Part shown: in pieces, positions 17,635 to 26,682 of the stretch
Layout of the letters: each line of letters starts with the position of its first letter
Numbering within the stretch: the stretch's first letter is position 1
Origin: Denitrobaculum sp965232285
Lineage (GTDB): Bacteria; Pseudomonadota; Alphaproteobacteria; Kiloniellales; Kiloniellaceae
DNA length: 64,000 nucleotides
Direction of reading: 5' to 3'
Assembly (NCBI GenBank): GCA_965232285.1
Contig: CBDDPL010000004.1
Span: forward strand, 6,510,001-6,574,000
Notes under the pieces: model-generated
The model's input: only the letters and a program-made list of their open reading frames with translations
Told to the model about the DNA's origin: nothing
Databases searched by the model: none
Program-made: the position numbers and the translations under genes

Positions 17635-18516
17635 TCAGGCCTCCTCCAGCAGCCATTCCTGAAACAGCCGGGTTTCCGGTTTCTGCCGCGTGCTCTCCTC
17701 CGGGATCAGCAGGTAGTGAGAGATGTCCACCGGGACCTCGGCCTCCACGGGTCGCACCAGGCGTCCGCTTTCGAGGAAGGACTCGGCGAAGGAGTTGAGG
17801 ACCATGGCGCAGCGCGGCCCGCTCGCGGCCAGTTCCAATGCCGCAAGCGAAGTGTCGACGTTGATCCGGCTGCTGCCAGGGTCGATCTCGAGACCGGCGG
17901 AGTGAAAGAAACGCTTCCAGAGATCCTCGAAACCGGTGGTGAAGACCAGCGGGCAGGCGGCGAGGGCTTCGGCGCTGTCCGGCAGGGCCTCGCCATAGTG
18001 GCTCGGGCTGCAGAGCGGCACCGCCTGCTCATGCCGGATCAGCCTGGCTTCGCAGCCGGGCCAATCGCCATGGCCGAGGCGGATGTCCACGTCGGTTTCC
18101 TCCGGGGTCAGGCCCTCGGCCCAGATCGCCGAGCAGATCCTTATGTCGATATCGGGATAGCGCGCGAGGAAGGACTGCAGGCGCGGCGCCAGCCAGAGGA
18201 TGGCGTAGGAGATCGGGGCCCGGATCGTCAATGAACGCTCGCCCACCGGGCCGAAGAGGCTCGAGGTGGAGGCGGAGAGTTCATCGAAGGCCTTGCGGAC
18301 CGAGGGCAGGTAGGCGCGGCCCATATCGGTCAGGCGCAGGGAGCGTGGCAGGCGCTCGAAAAGCTGAAAGCCCAGGTGCTGTTCCAGCGTCCGCACCCGG
18401 TGGCTGACCGCCGCCTGGGAGAGATTGAGCTCCGTCGCCGCGGCCGAGAAGCTCAGGAGCCTAGCCGAGGCTTCGAAGGCATGGAGAGCCGTGAGCGGAG
18501 GAATCTGATAGCGCAT
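17635..18516 (-). CDS. LysR-type regulator, GcvA-like
   Basis: The 293-residue product starts IPPLTALHAFEASARLLSFS and continues AAATELNLSQAAVSHRVRTL, the helix-turn-helix signature of the GcvA/AmpR branch of LysR proteins. The effector-binding domain follows normally. It is convergent to the Ldh operon and tandem with a second LysR gene located upstream on the same strand. No divergent gene is adjacent to its start, so its target is unclear. Confidence 0.9.
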   Translation of the reverse strand: MRYQIPPLTALHAFEASARLLSFSAAATELNLSQAAVSHRVRTLEQHLGFQLFERLPRSLRLTDMGRAYLPSVRKAFDELSASTSSLFGPVGERSLTIRAPISYAILWLAPRLQSFLARYPDIDIRICSAIWAEGLTPEETDVDIRLGHGDWPGCEARLIRHEQAVPLCSPSHYGEALPDSAEALAACPLVFTTGFEDLWKRFFHSAGLEIDPGSSRINVDTSLAALELAASGPRCAMVLNSFAESFLESGRLVRPVEAEVPVDISHYLLIPEESTRQKPETRLFQEWLLEEA

Positions 18517-18575
18517 CGGCGTACTTTATCGCAGCCGGCCTGGAAAGCGACCGGAAGATGCTTCGGGGATTATCG

Positions 18576-19457
18576 TCACTCAACCGGAAAGGCGACGGCG
18601 CTGGTCAGGGCGTCATGTATCTTGCTGCGCGCGTTTTCCTTCTGCATATCGCCGCGCGACAGCAGGCCGATGGTCCGAAAGGTCGGCGGGCTGCCGAACT
18701 CCAGGACCCTTACATTGGGCGCGAAGGAGATCCGCATGCCGGTGTCCGGGATGATGGAGGCGCCGAAGCCGGCGGCCACCATCATGCAGATGGATTCGAT
18801 CGATTCGATTTCGGCCCGCGTATCCATCGAGATCCCCATCTCCTCCAGCCGGCTCTCGATAAGGGGCGCGGCCCAGGCGGCGCGGTTGAAGCGGATGTAG
18901 GGGTGGGCGCTGAAAACCTCCTGGGGAGTCTTCTCCGTGGAGTCAGGGGGCGCCACGATCACGATCTTCTGCCGGGTCACCGCTTTCCAGTCCAGTTCGC
19001 TCTGCAGATGGTTGGGTTCGCTGATCAGTGCCGCGTCGATCTCGCCCTTGCGGACCTGTTCGGCCAGCGCGCCGGAGAGACCGGAGACCACGTTCAGGAT
19101 CAGGCGCGGCTCCCGCTCGGTCAGCAACATAACGGTTCGCGGCAGGATATTGGTCAGGGTGGTGGGAACAGCGCCGAGACGGAAGACATCCGAATAGGGC
19201 TGGGTCTCGGCGAGCGCATCCTGAATCCCGTCGTAGTGGCGCAGGATCTCCCGGGCCTTGGCGAGCACGATCCGGCCAGGCTCGGTGAGACGCAGCGGCC
19301 GGTGGTTGCGGTCGAAGAGATCGGTGCCCAGCGACTGCTCCAGCGCGCTCACCTGCATGCTTACCGCTGATTGAGTCAGGTGCAGAACTTCGGCGGCCGC
19401 GCTGAAGGAGCCGTACTGGCTGGTCGTCACCAAAGCCTTGAATTGCTTGATGGACAA
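18576..19457 (-). CDS. LysR-type regulator, likely controller of the tct-sau operon
   Basis: From a TTG at 19457 the product has about 293 residues and begins LSIKQFKALVTTSQYGSFSA, a normal LysR N-terminus. An alternative TTG at 19481 would add eight residues and run into a palindrome, so the shorter start with AGG seven bases upstream is preferred. The winged helix-turn-helix (AAAEVLHLTQSAVSMQVSAL) and effector domain are intact. The gene is divergent from tctC with two palindromes in between. It is therefore the best candidate regulator of the transporter and acyl-CoA ligase genes. The inducer could be the transported acid; this is inference from position. Confidence 0.9.
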   Translation of the reverse strand: MSIKQFKALVTTSQYGSFSAAAEVLHLTQSAVSMQVSALEQSLGTDLFDRNHRPLRLTEPGRIVLAKAREILRHYDGIQDALAETQPYSDVFRLGAVPTTLTNILPRTVMLLTEREPRLILNVVSGLSGALAEQVRKGEIDAALISEPNHLQSELDWKAVTRQKIVIVAPPDSTEKTPQEVFSAHPYIRFNRAAWAAPLIESRLEEMGISMDTRAEIESIESICMMVAAGFGASIIPDTGMRISFAPNVRVLEFGSPPTFRTIGLLSRGDMQKENARSKIHDALTSAVAFPVE

Positions 19458-19476
19458 GGCTGCCTCGCTGTGAAAT

Positions 19477-19491
19477 ATCAATTTTATTGAT
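19477..19491. promoter_or_regulatory. Candidate LysR operator, lysR-proximal
   Basis: ATCAAT and ATTGAT form a perfect 6-bp dyad with a 3-base centre. It sits about 20 bp upstream of the preferred TTG start of the LysR gene, in a locally AT-rich divergent region. Together with the palindrome at 19533-19546 it fits dual LysR sites for autorepression and activation. Confidence 0.5.
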
Positions 19492-19532
19492 GATAAAGAA
19501 AATTTTTTCCGCTTTGTAGAAGAAAATTTGGT

Positions 19533-19546
19533 GTTATCTTGATAAC
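19533..19546. promoter_or_regulatory. Candidate LysR operator, tctC-proximal
   Basis: GTTATC and GATAAC form a perfect 6-bp dyad separated by TT. It lies roughly 100 bp upstream of the tctC start, a usual distance for a LysR activation site. Confidence 0.5.
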
Positions 19547-19644
19547 ATTCCTGGTGGAATCAGTGCGGACGGTTGCAGTCCGGTCTGGTAACAATAGCCG
19601 CAGTCAATTCGGCATCCGCCAGCGAAATTTATGGGAGGAAAAAC

Positions 19645-20649
19645 GTGATCAAACAAATGAAGCCCTGCGGTCTTGCCCTCGGCGCCCTCATGCTGGCGGC
19701 GGCGCCACTTAGCCTGTCAGCCGCCGAACTGCCGGCGAAGCCGGCGGGATTCGGTCTCCGGCCGCTGACCATGATCGTGCCCTTCGGCGCCGGCGGTGGT
19801 TCGGACCAGCTTGCCCGCTCCATGGCGAAGGCTATGGAAGAGGTTGCCGGCCTGAATTTCCAGGTGGTGAACAAGCCCGGCGGCGGTGGCACCGCGGCCA
19901 TTCCCGACTTCATGCTCTCGCCCGGCGACGGCTACACGGTGCTGGAGCATATCGACAATGCGATCTCCGCCTACGCCAAGGGGGACATCAAAGAGAACCC
20001 GGCCGAGGACTGGACTCCGCTCTGCATGACGCAGATCACCTTCAGCCAGATCTACATCCGCGGCGACGAGGATCGCTTTACCGACTGGAACTCCTTCCTC
20101 GAATACGCCAAGGCGAACCCGGGCCAGGCCTCCATGGCCAACCTCGGCAAGGTCGGCTCGATGGAGCTGGTGGTCATGTCGCAGCTGCAGAGCGCGCTGG
20201 GTGTGGACGTCAAGCAGATCGCCTTCGACAAGCCGGCCGAGCGCTACGGCGCGCTGATCGGCGGCCATGTGGACGTCCTGTTTGAGCAGCCGGGCGATGT
20301 CCGGAACTTCCTGGACTCCGGCGCCATGAAGCCGATCCTGACCTTCCTCGACAGCCGCCCGGACGTCTTTGCCGATACGCCGACCCACAAGGAAGTGGGC
20401 GCCGACTTTGATGCCCTGACGCGTTTCCGCGGCTTCTATGTGAAAAGCGATGTGCCGCGGGATCGCAGGGAATATCTGGCGGCGGCCTGTGAAGCGGGCT
20501 TCAAGACCGAGTCCTTCCAGGCCTTCAACGAGAAGAAGTACATGCACCTGATCGACAGCTATCGCGACACCGAAGGTTCGGTGAAGCTGATCAATGACGC
20601 GGTGGCGACCTACCGCGCCATGTACAAGGAACTTGGTATCGGCAAATAG
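19645..20649 (+). CDS. tctC: Tripartite tricarboxylate transporter, periplasmic substrate-binding protein (TctC family)
   Basis: From GTG 19645, preceded by GGGAGGAAAAAC, the product has 334 residues. A signal peptide (LALGALMLAAAPLSLSAAEL) is cleaved near residue 25. The mature protein has the Bug/TctC signature RPLTMIVPFGAGGGSDQLAR followed by VVNKPGGGGT, which contact the carboxylate ligand. The frame is open further upstream to 19573, but that extension has no ribosome binding site and would bury the signal peptide. The protein delivers an organic acid to the TctAB membrane complex. The following acyl-CoA ligase and acylating aldehyde dehydrogenase genes suggest that the ligand is the acid they activate, possibly sulfoacetate. 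Confidence 0.93.
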   Translation: MIKQMKPCGLALGALMLAAAPLSLSAAELPAKPAGFGLRPLTMIVPFGAGGGSDQLARSMAKAMEEVAGLNFQVVNKPGGGGTAAIPDFMLSPGDGYTVLEHIDNAISAYAKGDIKENPAEDWTPLCMTQITFSQIYIRGDEDRFTDWNSFLEYAKANPGQASMANLGKVGSMELVVMSQLQSALGVDVKQIAFDKPAERYGALIGGHVDVLFEQPGDVRNFLDSGAMKPILTFLDSRPDVFADTPTHKEVGADFDALTRFRGFYVKSDVPRDRREYLAAACEAGFKTESFQAFNEKKYMHLIDSYRDTEGSVKLINDAVATYRAMYKELGIGK

Positions 20650-20658
20650 CCACCCTGC

Positions 20659-20678
20659 CCGCCGCGCCAAAGCGGCGG
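20659..20678 (+). other. Intercistronic hairpin between tctC and tctB
   Basis: CCGCCGC at 20659-20665 pairs with GCGGCGG at 20672-20678 across a 6-base loop, ten bases after the tctC stop. No T-run follows. Hairpins at this position commonly stabilise or partly end the binding-protein message so that it exceeds the membrane subunits. That role is inferred here. Confidence 0.45.
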
Positions 20679-20795
20679 TGATACTCGGAAGACCTTCGTC
20701 GGAATGTTAAGGAGTCGCGGATCGAGCCAACGGCTTTTTCCGGCGAAGGCTTTCCTTTTGCCATCGACTTACTGTCAAGGCGATCCAAATCACTT

Positions 20796-21395
20796 GTGGG
20801 GGCTGTCGTGACCCGATCCGATACGAAACTCGAGACGCAGGACAGAACGCTGTCGATCGCTCCGCTCTTTTCGAAGCCCGTCCTGGAGTGGCTGTTCTGG
20901 CTGGCGCTGGCGGCGATCGTCTATTCCCTGACCGGCGGCTTTGACGAGCCGATCGCGGAGTATCGCTTCGGCGCGGCGGGCTGGCCGCGCGCGCTTTGCG
21001 TTGCGTTGGTGATCGGGGCGACCGGGCAGTTGATCTACAAGCTCGCGCGCAAGGAACCCGCGCCGGAGGAGCCAGGCGAGGCCGTCGAGGCGGGTCCGGG
21101 CCTTTCCCTCGGCGCAAAGCTGCAGCGGTTCGGGGTCTTCGCGGCGCCCTTCATCTATCTCTATCTCACCCCGCTGATCGGCTTCTACGTCACGACGCCG
21201 CTGCTTATTCTCGCCATCCTGCTGCTGTTGGAGGTGCGCAGTCTCAAGGCGCTGGCAGGGGTGACGCTGGTGGTTTACGGGCTGGTGCTCCTGGTCTTCA
21301 CGCGCTTCTTCTACGTGGCCTTGCCGGTCGGCCGGATCGAAAGCTTCTACGACCTGAACAACTGGATCATCGTGATGGTCCGCAGCGGACTGTGA
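20796..21395 (+). CDS. tctB: Tripartite tricarboxylate transporter, small membrane subunit (TctB family)
   Basis: The 199-residue product has four predicted membrane helices: about residues 30-48, 63-82, and a pair spanning about 112-170. This matches the TctB family in size and layout. The start is GTG at 20796; a second in-frame GTG at 20808 has a closer GGGGG ribosome binding site and is an equal alternative. It partners with TctA, whose gene follows after 10 bp, to form the permease for the acid bound by TctC. Sequence conservation in TctB is low, so the assignment rests on topology and gene order. Confidence 0.87.
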   Translation: MGAVVTRSDTKLETQDRTLSIAPLFSKPVLEWLFWLALAAIVYSLTGGFDEPIAEYRFGAAGWPRALCVALVIGATGQLIYKLARKEPAPEEPGEAVEAGPGLSLGAKLQRFGVFAAPFIYLYLTPLIGFYVTTPLLILAILLLLEVRSLKALAGVTLVVYGLVLLVFTRFFYVALPVGRIESFYDLNNWIIVMVRSGL

Positions 21396-21405
21396 GGGCA
21401 GGGTA

Positions 21406-22929
21406 ATGGTCGACTTTATCGCAGGAACCCTCACGCTCTTCGGCGATCCCACGGCGCTCATGCTCTTCTGCCTGGGACTGCTCGGCGGCATGCTCTTCGG
21501 GGCCATCCCCGGCGTCAACATGCTCACCCTCGGCGCTGTGCTGCTGCCCTTCACCATCAATATGGAAGCGCCGCACGCGGTGATGCTGTTCTCGGTGATC
21601 TACTGCTCGGGCGTTTTCGGCGGCGCGATCACGGCGATCCTCTTCAACATTCCCGGCGCACCGGAAAACGCGCCGACCTGCTTCGACGGCTATCCCATGA
21701 CGGTGAAGGGCCAGTCGGGCAAGGCCATCGGCGCGGCGGTCTCCTGCTCGGCCATCGGCGGTGTGGCCTCCGCGGTCGTGATGATGGCCGCAACGCCTTT
21801 GATCGCCGGCTGGGCGGTGCGCGCCTTCGGACCGCAGGAGATCTTCGCCCTGATCTTTTTCGGCCTCGCGGTCTCTGCTTCCGTCGGCGCAGAAACCCTC
21901 TGGAAGGGCTGGCTGTCGGTCTTTGCCGGACTGGTGATCGCGACCATCGGTACCGACCCGGTCGGCGGCGTGCCGCGTTTTAACGAAGGTTCGATCCTCG
22001 GCTGGGAATTCTCCTCCTATTATCTCTCCGCCGGCATTCACTTCATTCCCATGATCCTGGGTTTCTTCGCGGTGTCCGAGGTTTTCACTCAGGCCATGTC
22101 GATCGCCGAGGGCAAGCGCAAGCGGCCGAAAGCCAACCTGGAGTTCCCGAGCCTGCTCGAGTTCTGGCAGGTCCGTTTCACCATGCTGCGCTCCATGTTC
22201 CTGGGCTTCTTCGCCGGTATCCTGCCGGGCATCGGCGCGACCCTCGCGGCTTTCCTGGGCTACAGCCAGGCGGTGCGCTGGTCCAAGACGCCCGAGAAGT
22301 TCGGCAAGGGTGAACTCTCCGGCGTGGTGGCTTCCGAGACCGCGAACAACTCGGCAACCGGCGCGGCCATGATCCCGCTGCTGGCCCTGGGCCTGCCCGG
22401 TGGGGCGCTGACCGCCATGATCATGGGCATCTTCCAGATTCACGGCATGGAGCCCGGACCGCTCATCTTCATCAACTCGAAGGACCTGGTCTGGGTCACC
22501 TTCGCCGCCATGTTCTGGGCCAATCTCTGCATCGTCTTCCTGGGCTGGCTGCAGACCAAGACCGTGGTGCACATCCTGAACGTGCCCTTCCGCTGGCTGG
22601 CGCCGGGCATCCTGCTGCTTGCGACCATCGGCGCCTATGCCCTGCGCAACCTGATGGTCGATGTCTGGGTCATGTTCCTGGCCGGCGCCATCGGCTTCTT
22701 CCTGCGCCGCACCGGGTATTCCGCGGCGGGCATCGTGCTCGGACTGATCCTCGGCAAGCTGGGCGAGTCGGCCTTCGCCAAGTCCATGCAGCTCATGGAT
22801 TACGACCTCCTCGGCTTCTTCTCCCGGCCCATCGCCGCTTTCCTGCTGCTGGCGGGCCTGGCGACCATTGCCAGCAGCATCTGGAACGAGATCCGCGGCA
22901 AGGAACTGCAGAAGGCGCTCATCGACTGA
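21406..22929 (+). CDS. tctA: Tripartite tricarboxylate transporter, large membrane subunit (TctA family)
   Basis: The 507-residue product is highly hydrophobic with about twelve membrane helices. It carries TctA signatures including LGGMLFGAIPGVNMLTLGAV, VFGGAITAILFNIPGAPEN and the repeated FFAGILPGIGATLAAFLGYS, the last being the second of two internally related loops. The family uses ion gradients to import di- and tricarboxylates and related acids. It follows tctB closely and is 83 bp before the acylating dehydrogenase gene. Export from the cell cannot be excluded but is unusual for this family. Confidence 0.95.
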   Translation: MVDFIAGTLTLFGDPTALMLFCLGLLGGMLFGAIPGVNMLTLGAVLLPFTINMEAPHAVMLFSVIYCSGVFGGAITAILFNIPGAPENAPTCFDGYPMTVKGQSGKAIGAAVSCSAIGGVASAVVMMAATPLIAGWAVRAFGPQEIFALIFFGLAVSASVGAETLWKGWLSVFAGLVIATIGTDPVGGVPRFNEGSILGWEFSSYYLSAGIHFIPMILGFFAVSEVFTQAMSIAEGKRKRPKANLEFPSLLEFWQVRFTMLRSMFLGFFAGILPGIGATLAAFLGYSQAVRWSKTPEKFGKGELSGVVASETANNSATGAAMIPLLALGLPGGALTAMIMGIFQIHGMEPGPLIFINSKDLVWVTFAAMFWANLCIVFLGWLQTKTVVHILNVPFRWLAPGILLLATIGAYALRNLMVDVWVMFLAGAIGFFLRRTGYSAAGIVLGLILGKLGESAFAKSMQLMDYDLLGFFSRPIAAFLLLAGLATIASSIWNEIRGKELQKALID

Positions 22930-23012
22930 GCCGCCTGAGCAAAGACAAGAACTTAATTGGATGGATGCGCGGCCCCTGGCGGTGGCGCAAGACAGGAAAG
23001 GAATGAAGTGAC

Positions 23013-24443
23013 ATGTCGGCTCAAGTAACAGCACTCGAACCCGCCAATGCTTCCGCCGAAGCGGCGGTCGCCGATTTGATGCGGCGCGCGGGCGCCGCCA
23101 TGGAGCTCTACGAGAACCATGACCAGGCCCGCGTCGACGAGGCGGTCACTGCCCTGGCCTGGTCGATTTACAAGCCGGAAAACGCCCGGATGCTGGCAGA
23201 ACTCGCGGTCGAGGACACGGGGCTGGGTAATGTCGAGTCCAAGATCATCAAAAACACCCGCAAGACCTTCGGTGCCCTGCGCGATCTCTTGCGGGCCAGG
23301 ACCGTCGGTGTGATTGAGGATGATCCCGCCAAGGGCATGGTGAAGTACGGCAAGCCCGTCGGCGTGGTGGGGGCGGTCTGTCCCTCGACCAACCCGGCGG
23401 CCACCCCGGTCAACAAGGCCATGATGGCGCTGAAGGGCGGCAACGCCGTGATCATCGCGCCCTCGCCGGCCGGCTACAGCACCACGGCCAGGACCGTGGA
23501 ATTGATGCGCGCCGAACTCAAAAAGTGTGGGCATCCGGAGGACCTGGTGCAGATCCTGCCGGCCCCCGTCACCAAGGACATGACCCAGGCTCTGATCAAC
23601 GCCTGCGATCTGGCCGTGGTCACCGGTTCCCAGAACAACGTCAAGCGCGCCATGACCTCGGGAACGGTCGCGATCGGCGTGGGTGCCGGCAATGTGCCGG
23701 TGATCATCGACGAGACTGCCGACCTGGACGACGCGGCTGAGAAGATCTCGGCCTCCAAGATCTTCGACAACGCGACTTCCTGCTCGTCGGAAAACGCGGT
23801 GATCATCCTCGATGGTGTCTACTACCCGGCCCTGGCGGCGCTGCAGCGGGCGGGTGGTCATCTCTGTGATAATGCAGAAAAGACCAAGGTCCTTGAGGGA
23901 CTCTGGCAGAACGGCCATCTCAACCGTCATGTCATCGCCAAGGATATGAACGTCTTCGCGGAGGTGATCGGACTGTCACCATCGGCGGCGACGGCCAAGT
24001 TCGCCATGGTCGAAGACGACCGGCCCGGCCCCGACCGGCCCCTGTCGGATGAAAAGTTGTCGCTGGTCCTCACCGTGTACCGGGCCAAGGATTTCGCGGA
24101 AGCCAAATCCATCGCGAAGGCGATCCTGGAGGTCAAGGGCAAGGGCCATTCCGTCGGTATTCACACGGCCGATCCGGTGCATGCGCGGGAACTGGCGGAA
24201 GAGATCGACGTCGTCCGCGTGCTGGTCAACCAGGCTCATACCTTCGGCAACGGCGGCAGCTTCAACAACACGCTGCCCTTCACGCTCTCCATGGGCGGCG
24301 GCACCTGGGCGGGCAACAGCATCAGCGAGAACCTGAACTACCGCCACTTCATCAACATCACCCATTTGGTCACGACCATCGCCGAGGACAAACCCTCGGA
24401 AGAGGCCCTCTTCGGGAACCACTGGACGAAGTACGGCAAGTAA
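23013..24443 (+). CDS. sauS: CoA-acylating aldehyde dehydrogenase, probably sulfoacetaldehyde dehydrogenase
   Basis: The 476-residue product is an acylating ALDH, with the catalytic Cys257 in FDNATSCSSENAVI and the cofactor region GVVGAVCPSTNPAATPVNKA. Its closest functional group, as I recall the family, is SauS, which interconverts sulfoacetyl-CoA and sulfoacetaldehyde. Acetaldehyde, propionaldehyde and succinate-semialdehyde dehydrogenases of the same fold are alternatives. The neighbours decide in favour of an acid-activation route. A TctCBA importer precedes it and a two-subunit ADP-forming acyl-CoA ligase follows after 29 bp, so the sequence acid, acyl-CoA, aldehyde is encoded in order. 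SoeABC sulfite dehydrogenase genes lie directly downstream, which supports a sulfonated substrate. The enzyme is expected in the cytoplasm. Confidence 0.72.
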   Translation: MSAQVTALEPANASAEAAVADLMRRAGAAMELYENHDQARVDEAVTALAWSIYKPENARMLAELAVEDTGLGNVESKIIKNTRKTFGALRDLLRARTVGVIEDDPAKGMVKYGKPVGVVGAVCPSTNPAATPVNKAMMALKGGNAVIIAPSPAGYSTTARTVELMRAELKKCGHPEDLVQILPAPVTKDMTQALINACDLAVVTGSQNNVKRAMTSGTVAIGVGAGNVPVIIDETADLDDAAEKISASKIFDNATSCSSENAVIILDGVYYPALAALQRAGGHLCDNAEKTKVLEGLWQNGHLNRHVIAKDMNVFAEVIGLSPSAATAKFAMVEDDRPGPDRPLSDEKLSLVLTVYRAKDFAEAKSIAKAILEVKGKGHSVGIHTADPVHARELAEEIDVVRVLVNQAHTFGNGGSFNNTLPFTLSMGGGTWAGNSISENLNYRHFINITHLVTTIAEDKPSEEALFGNHWTKYGK

Positions 24444-24472
24444 TACCAAGGGACGCTGAGGGAAGCGGAAGC

Positions 24473-25606
24473 ATGAATTTCGAAGAGTACAGAGCGAAGC
24501 CTCTCCTGGCTTCGGTTGGCATCGCCGTGCCTGAGAGCGAAACGGCCTGGGACGCGGACAGCGCGCAGGCGATCGCCGTGCGGATCGGCAAATGCGTGGT
24601 CAAGGCCCAGGTGCCCACCGGCAAGCGCGGCAAGGCGGGCGGCATCAAGTTGGCCTCGACGCCGGAGGAAGCGCGCGCGCAGTCAGAGGCCATCCTGGGC
24701 ATGGAGATCGACGGTCATCGCGTCGAGAAACTGCTGATCGAAGCCCAGGTGCCGATCGCGCGGGAGCTCTACGCGGCGGTGCTCAACGATTCCGACACAA
24801 AGAACCCCATGATCCTCTTCTCCATGATGGGCGGCATGGATGTCGAGGAGGTCGCCGAGACCGATCCCGACGCTATGCGCAAGATCCCCGTCGAGATCAC
24901 CAGGGGTTTCGATCTTTCAACGGCCCGTGAAGCCCTGGCGGACTGCGAACTTGGGGCGATGGAATCGGCGGTCGCCGAGGCCCTGGTAAGGCTCTACCAG
25001 GCCTACCGGCGGTACGACGCGGAACTGCTGGAGATTAATCCGCTGGTCCTGACGGCTGATGACCGGGTGATCGCGCTCGATTGCAAACTCACGCTCGACG
25101 ATTCAGCGGCGCCGCGTCAGGCGGAGATCGCCGCGCAGGCGGCGCCGGAAATCCTGACCGAGCTTGAGCGAAAGGCCCAGGAGGCGGGCTTGAAATATAT
25201 CGCCCTGGGTGGTTCGGTCGGGGTGTTGGCCAATGGGGCCGGCCTGACCATGACCACCATGGACGCCATCACGCACTACGGCGGAAAGCCGGCGAACTTT
25301 CTGGAGATCGGCGGCGAGGCCTACACCAAGGCCAAGGTCGCCCTTTCAATCCTGCTGGAGAACGGTGACATCCGCAGTCTGCTCGTCAATTTCTGCGGTG
25401 CCTTTGCCCGCACCGACGTCATGACCGAGGGACTGGTGGCGGCCTGGAAGGAACTGGCACCCGACATCCCGATCTTTTTCACCATCCACGGCACCGGCGA
25501 AGAAGCGGCGGTGAAGATCGTGCAGGAGGAATTGGGTATCGAGCCCTTCGATCTCATGGACGATGCGGTCCGGGCCGCGGTGAAGGCAGCAGGGGAGGCG
25601 GCGTGA
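24473..25606 (+). CDS. ADP-forming acyl-CoA ligase, beta (ATP-grasp) subunit; candidate sulfoacetate-CoA ligase
   Basis: The 377-residue product is a succinyl-CoA synthetase beta-like protein (compare SucC and malate-CoA ligase MtkA). The ATP-grasp domain includes VVKAQVPTGKRGKAGGIKLA and LLEINPLVLTADDRVIALDC. The C-terminal ligase domain has LGGSVGVLANGAGLTMTTMD and FLEIGGEAYTKAKVA. Succinyl-CoA synthetase itself usually sits in the TCA-cycle operon, so this copy is specialised. With the alpha-like gene that follows, it would activate an acid at the expense of ATP. Next to sauS-like and soe genes, sulfoacetate is the most economical guess. Malate, succinate or another C2-C4 acid remain possible. 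Confidence 0.85.
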   Translation: MNFEEYRAKPLLASVGIAVPESETAWDADSAQAIAVRIGKCVVKAQVPTGKRGKAGGIKLASTPEEARAQSEAILGMEIDGHRVEKLLIEAQVPIARELYAAVLNDSDTKNPMILFSMMGGMDVEEVAETDPDAMRKIPVEITRGFDLSTAREALADCELGAMESAVAEALVRLYQAYRRYDAELLEINPLVLTADDRVIALDCKLTLDDSAAPRQAEIAAQAAPEILTELERKAQEAGLKYIALGGSVGVLANGAGLTMTTMDAITHYGGKPANFLEIGGEAYTKAKVALSILLENGDIRSLLVNFCGAFARTDVMTEGLVAAWKELAPDIPIFFTIHGTGEEAAVKIVQEELGIEPFDLMDDAVRAAVKAAGEAA

Positions 25607-26487
25607 TGATCGTCAGAAAAGAGCACAAGGTTCTGGTCCAGGGCATCACAGGCAAGCAGGGGACCTTCTGGACCGAGGCCATGCAGGCCTATGGCACTTC
25701 AGTCGTGGCCGGCGTCAATCCGAAGAAAGCCGGTACCTTGCACCTCGATGTCCCGGTCTATGCGACGGCGGTGGAGGCCGCCCGTGATCAGGCCATTGAT
25801 GTTTCGGTCATGTTCATTCCGCCCATGGCCGCGAAGGCAGCGGCCACCGATGCCTGTGAGGCCGGCGTGAAACTGCTGGTCTGTCTGACGGAGCACATCC
25901 CCGCCCATGATGTGATGGAGATGCATGCGGCCGCGGCCGCGAACGGCGTGCGGATCGTCGGCCCCAACACGGCGGGCCTGGTGACGCCGGGCGAGTGCTT
26001 CGTCGGCATCATGCCGGCTTTCAATCCCAATGTTTTCCGGCCCGGGGAGATCGGCGTGATTTCCCGCTCCGGCAGCCTGGGGACGCTGGTCAGCCTGAAC
26101 CTGACCCAGAAGGGCTTCGGCCAGTCGGCCTTCTACGGTGTGGGTGGAGATCCCATGATCGGCACCACCTCGCGCGATGCGCTTGAAATTCTGGATGCCG
26201 ACACGCGCACCAAGGCGGTTGTGCTCTGCGGCGAGATCGGCGGATCGGCGGAAGAGCGTGCGGCGGAATATGCCACCGGCATGACCAAACCGGTGGTCGC
26301 CTTCATCGCCGGCCGCGCTTCGCCGCCGGGCAAGAAAATGGGCCACGCCGGCGCCATCGTTTCCGGCGGTTCCGGGGGCTACGACGCGAAAAGGGCGGCG
26401 CTGGAATCCGCGGGCGTGGCGGTGGCCGATGTGCCCAGCCAGATTCCGGCCCTGCTGAAAGAAAGCCTGGACCGGAAAGCGGCCTGA
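25606..26487 (+). CDS. ADP-forming acyl-CoA ligase, alpha (CoA-binding) subunit
   Basis: The 293-residue product is a SucD/MtkB-like alpha subunit. The CoA-binding Rossmann domain has VLVQGITGKQGTFWTEAMQA and the phosphorylated His247 lies in KKMGHAGAIVSGGSGG. The ATG at 25606 overlaps the beta-subunit stop (TGATG) with GGGGAGG seven bases upstream. A GTG three bases earlier is possible. The pair forms the usual heteromer in which the His is phosphorylated and passes phosphate to the acid. It closes the tctCBA-dehydrogenase-ligase operon. Confidence 0.88.
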   Translation: MIVRKEHKVLVQGITGKQGTFWTEAMQAYGTSVVAGVNPKKAGTLHLDVPVYATAVEAARDQAIDVSVMFIPPMAAKAAATDACEAGVKLLVCLTEHIPAHDVMEMHAAAAANGVRIVGPNTAGLVTPGECFVGIMPAFNPNVFRPGEIGVISRSGSLGTLVSLNLTQKGFGQSAFYGVGGDPMIGTTSRDALEILDADTRTKAVVLCGEIGGSAEERAAEYATGMTKPVVAFIAGRASPPGKKMGHAGAIVSGGSGGYDAKRAALESAGVAVADVPSQIPALLKESLDRKAA

Positions 26488-26512
26488 CCCGCAGCAAAAA
26501 GGCCGTTTGACT

Positions 26513-26559
26513 CTTCCCACCATGAGGTCGATTCTGGAGATCGGACCTCGTGGGGGAAG
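26513..26559. terminator. Hairpin after the acyl-CoA ligase operon, possible terminator
   Basis: The arms 26513-26532 and 26540-26559 pair over nearly their whole length with a few mismatches and a 7-base loop. No run of T follows on the plus strand, so classical intrinsic termination is not certain. Position 26 bp after the stop favours transcript end processing. Confidence 0.4.
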
Positions 26560-26682
26560 GGCGGCGTTACCCAAACCAAAGTTTGGTTGTTTGCCAACCA
26601 GGATCGAAGCTTCGGAGGATAGAATGCCGCCGGAAAACGCCCGCTCTCGCTTTAATTGTCTTGTTTTTTGATTAATGCGCGA

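Noticed and set aside
21367..23034. 555-codon minus-strand frame opposite tctA
   Set aside because: TctA is clearly encoded on the plus strand; the antisense product is Glu/His/Gly-rich without a family match.
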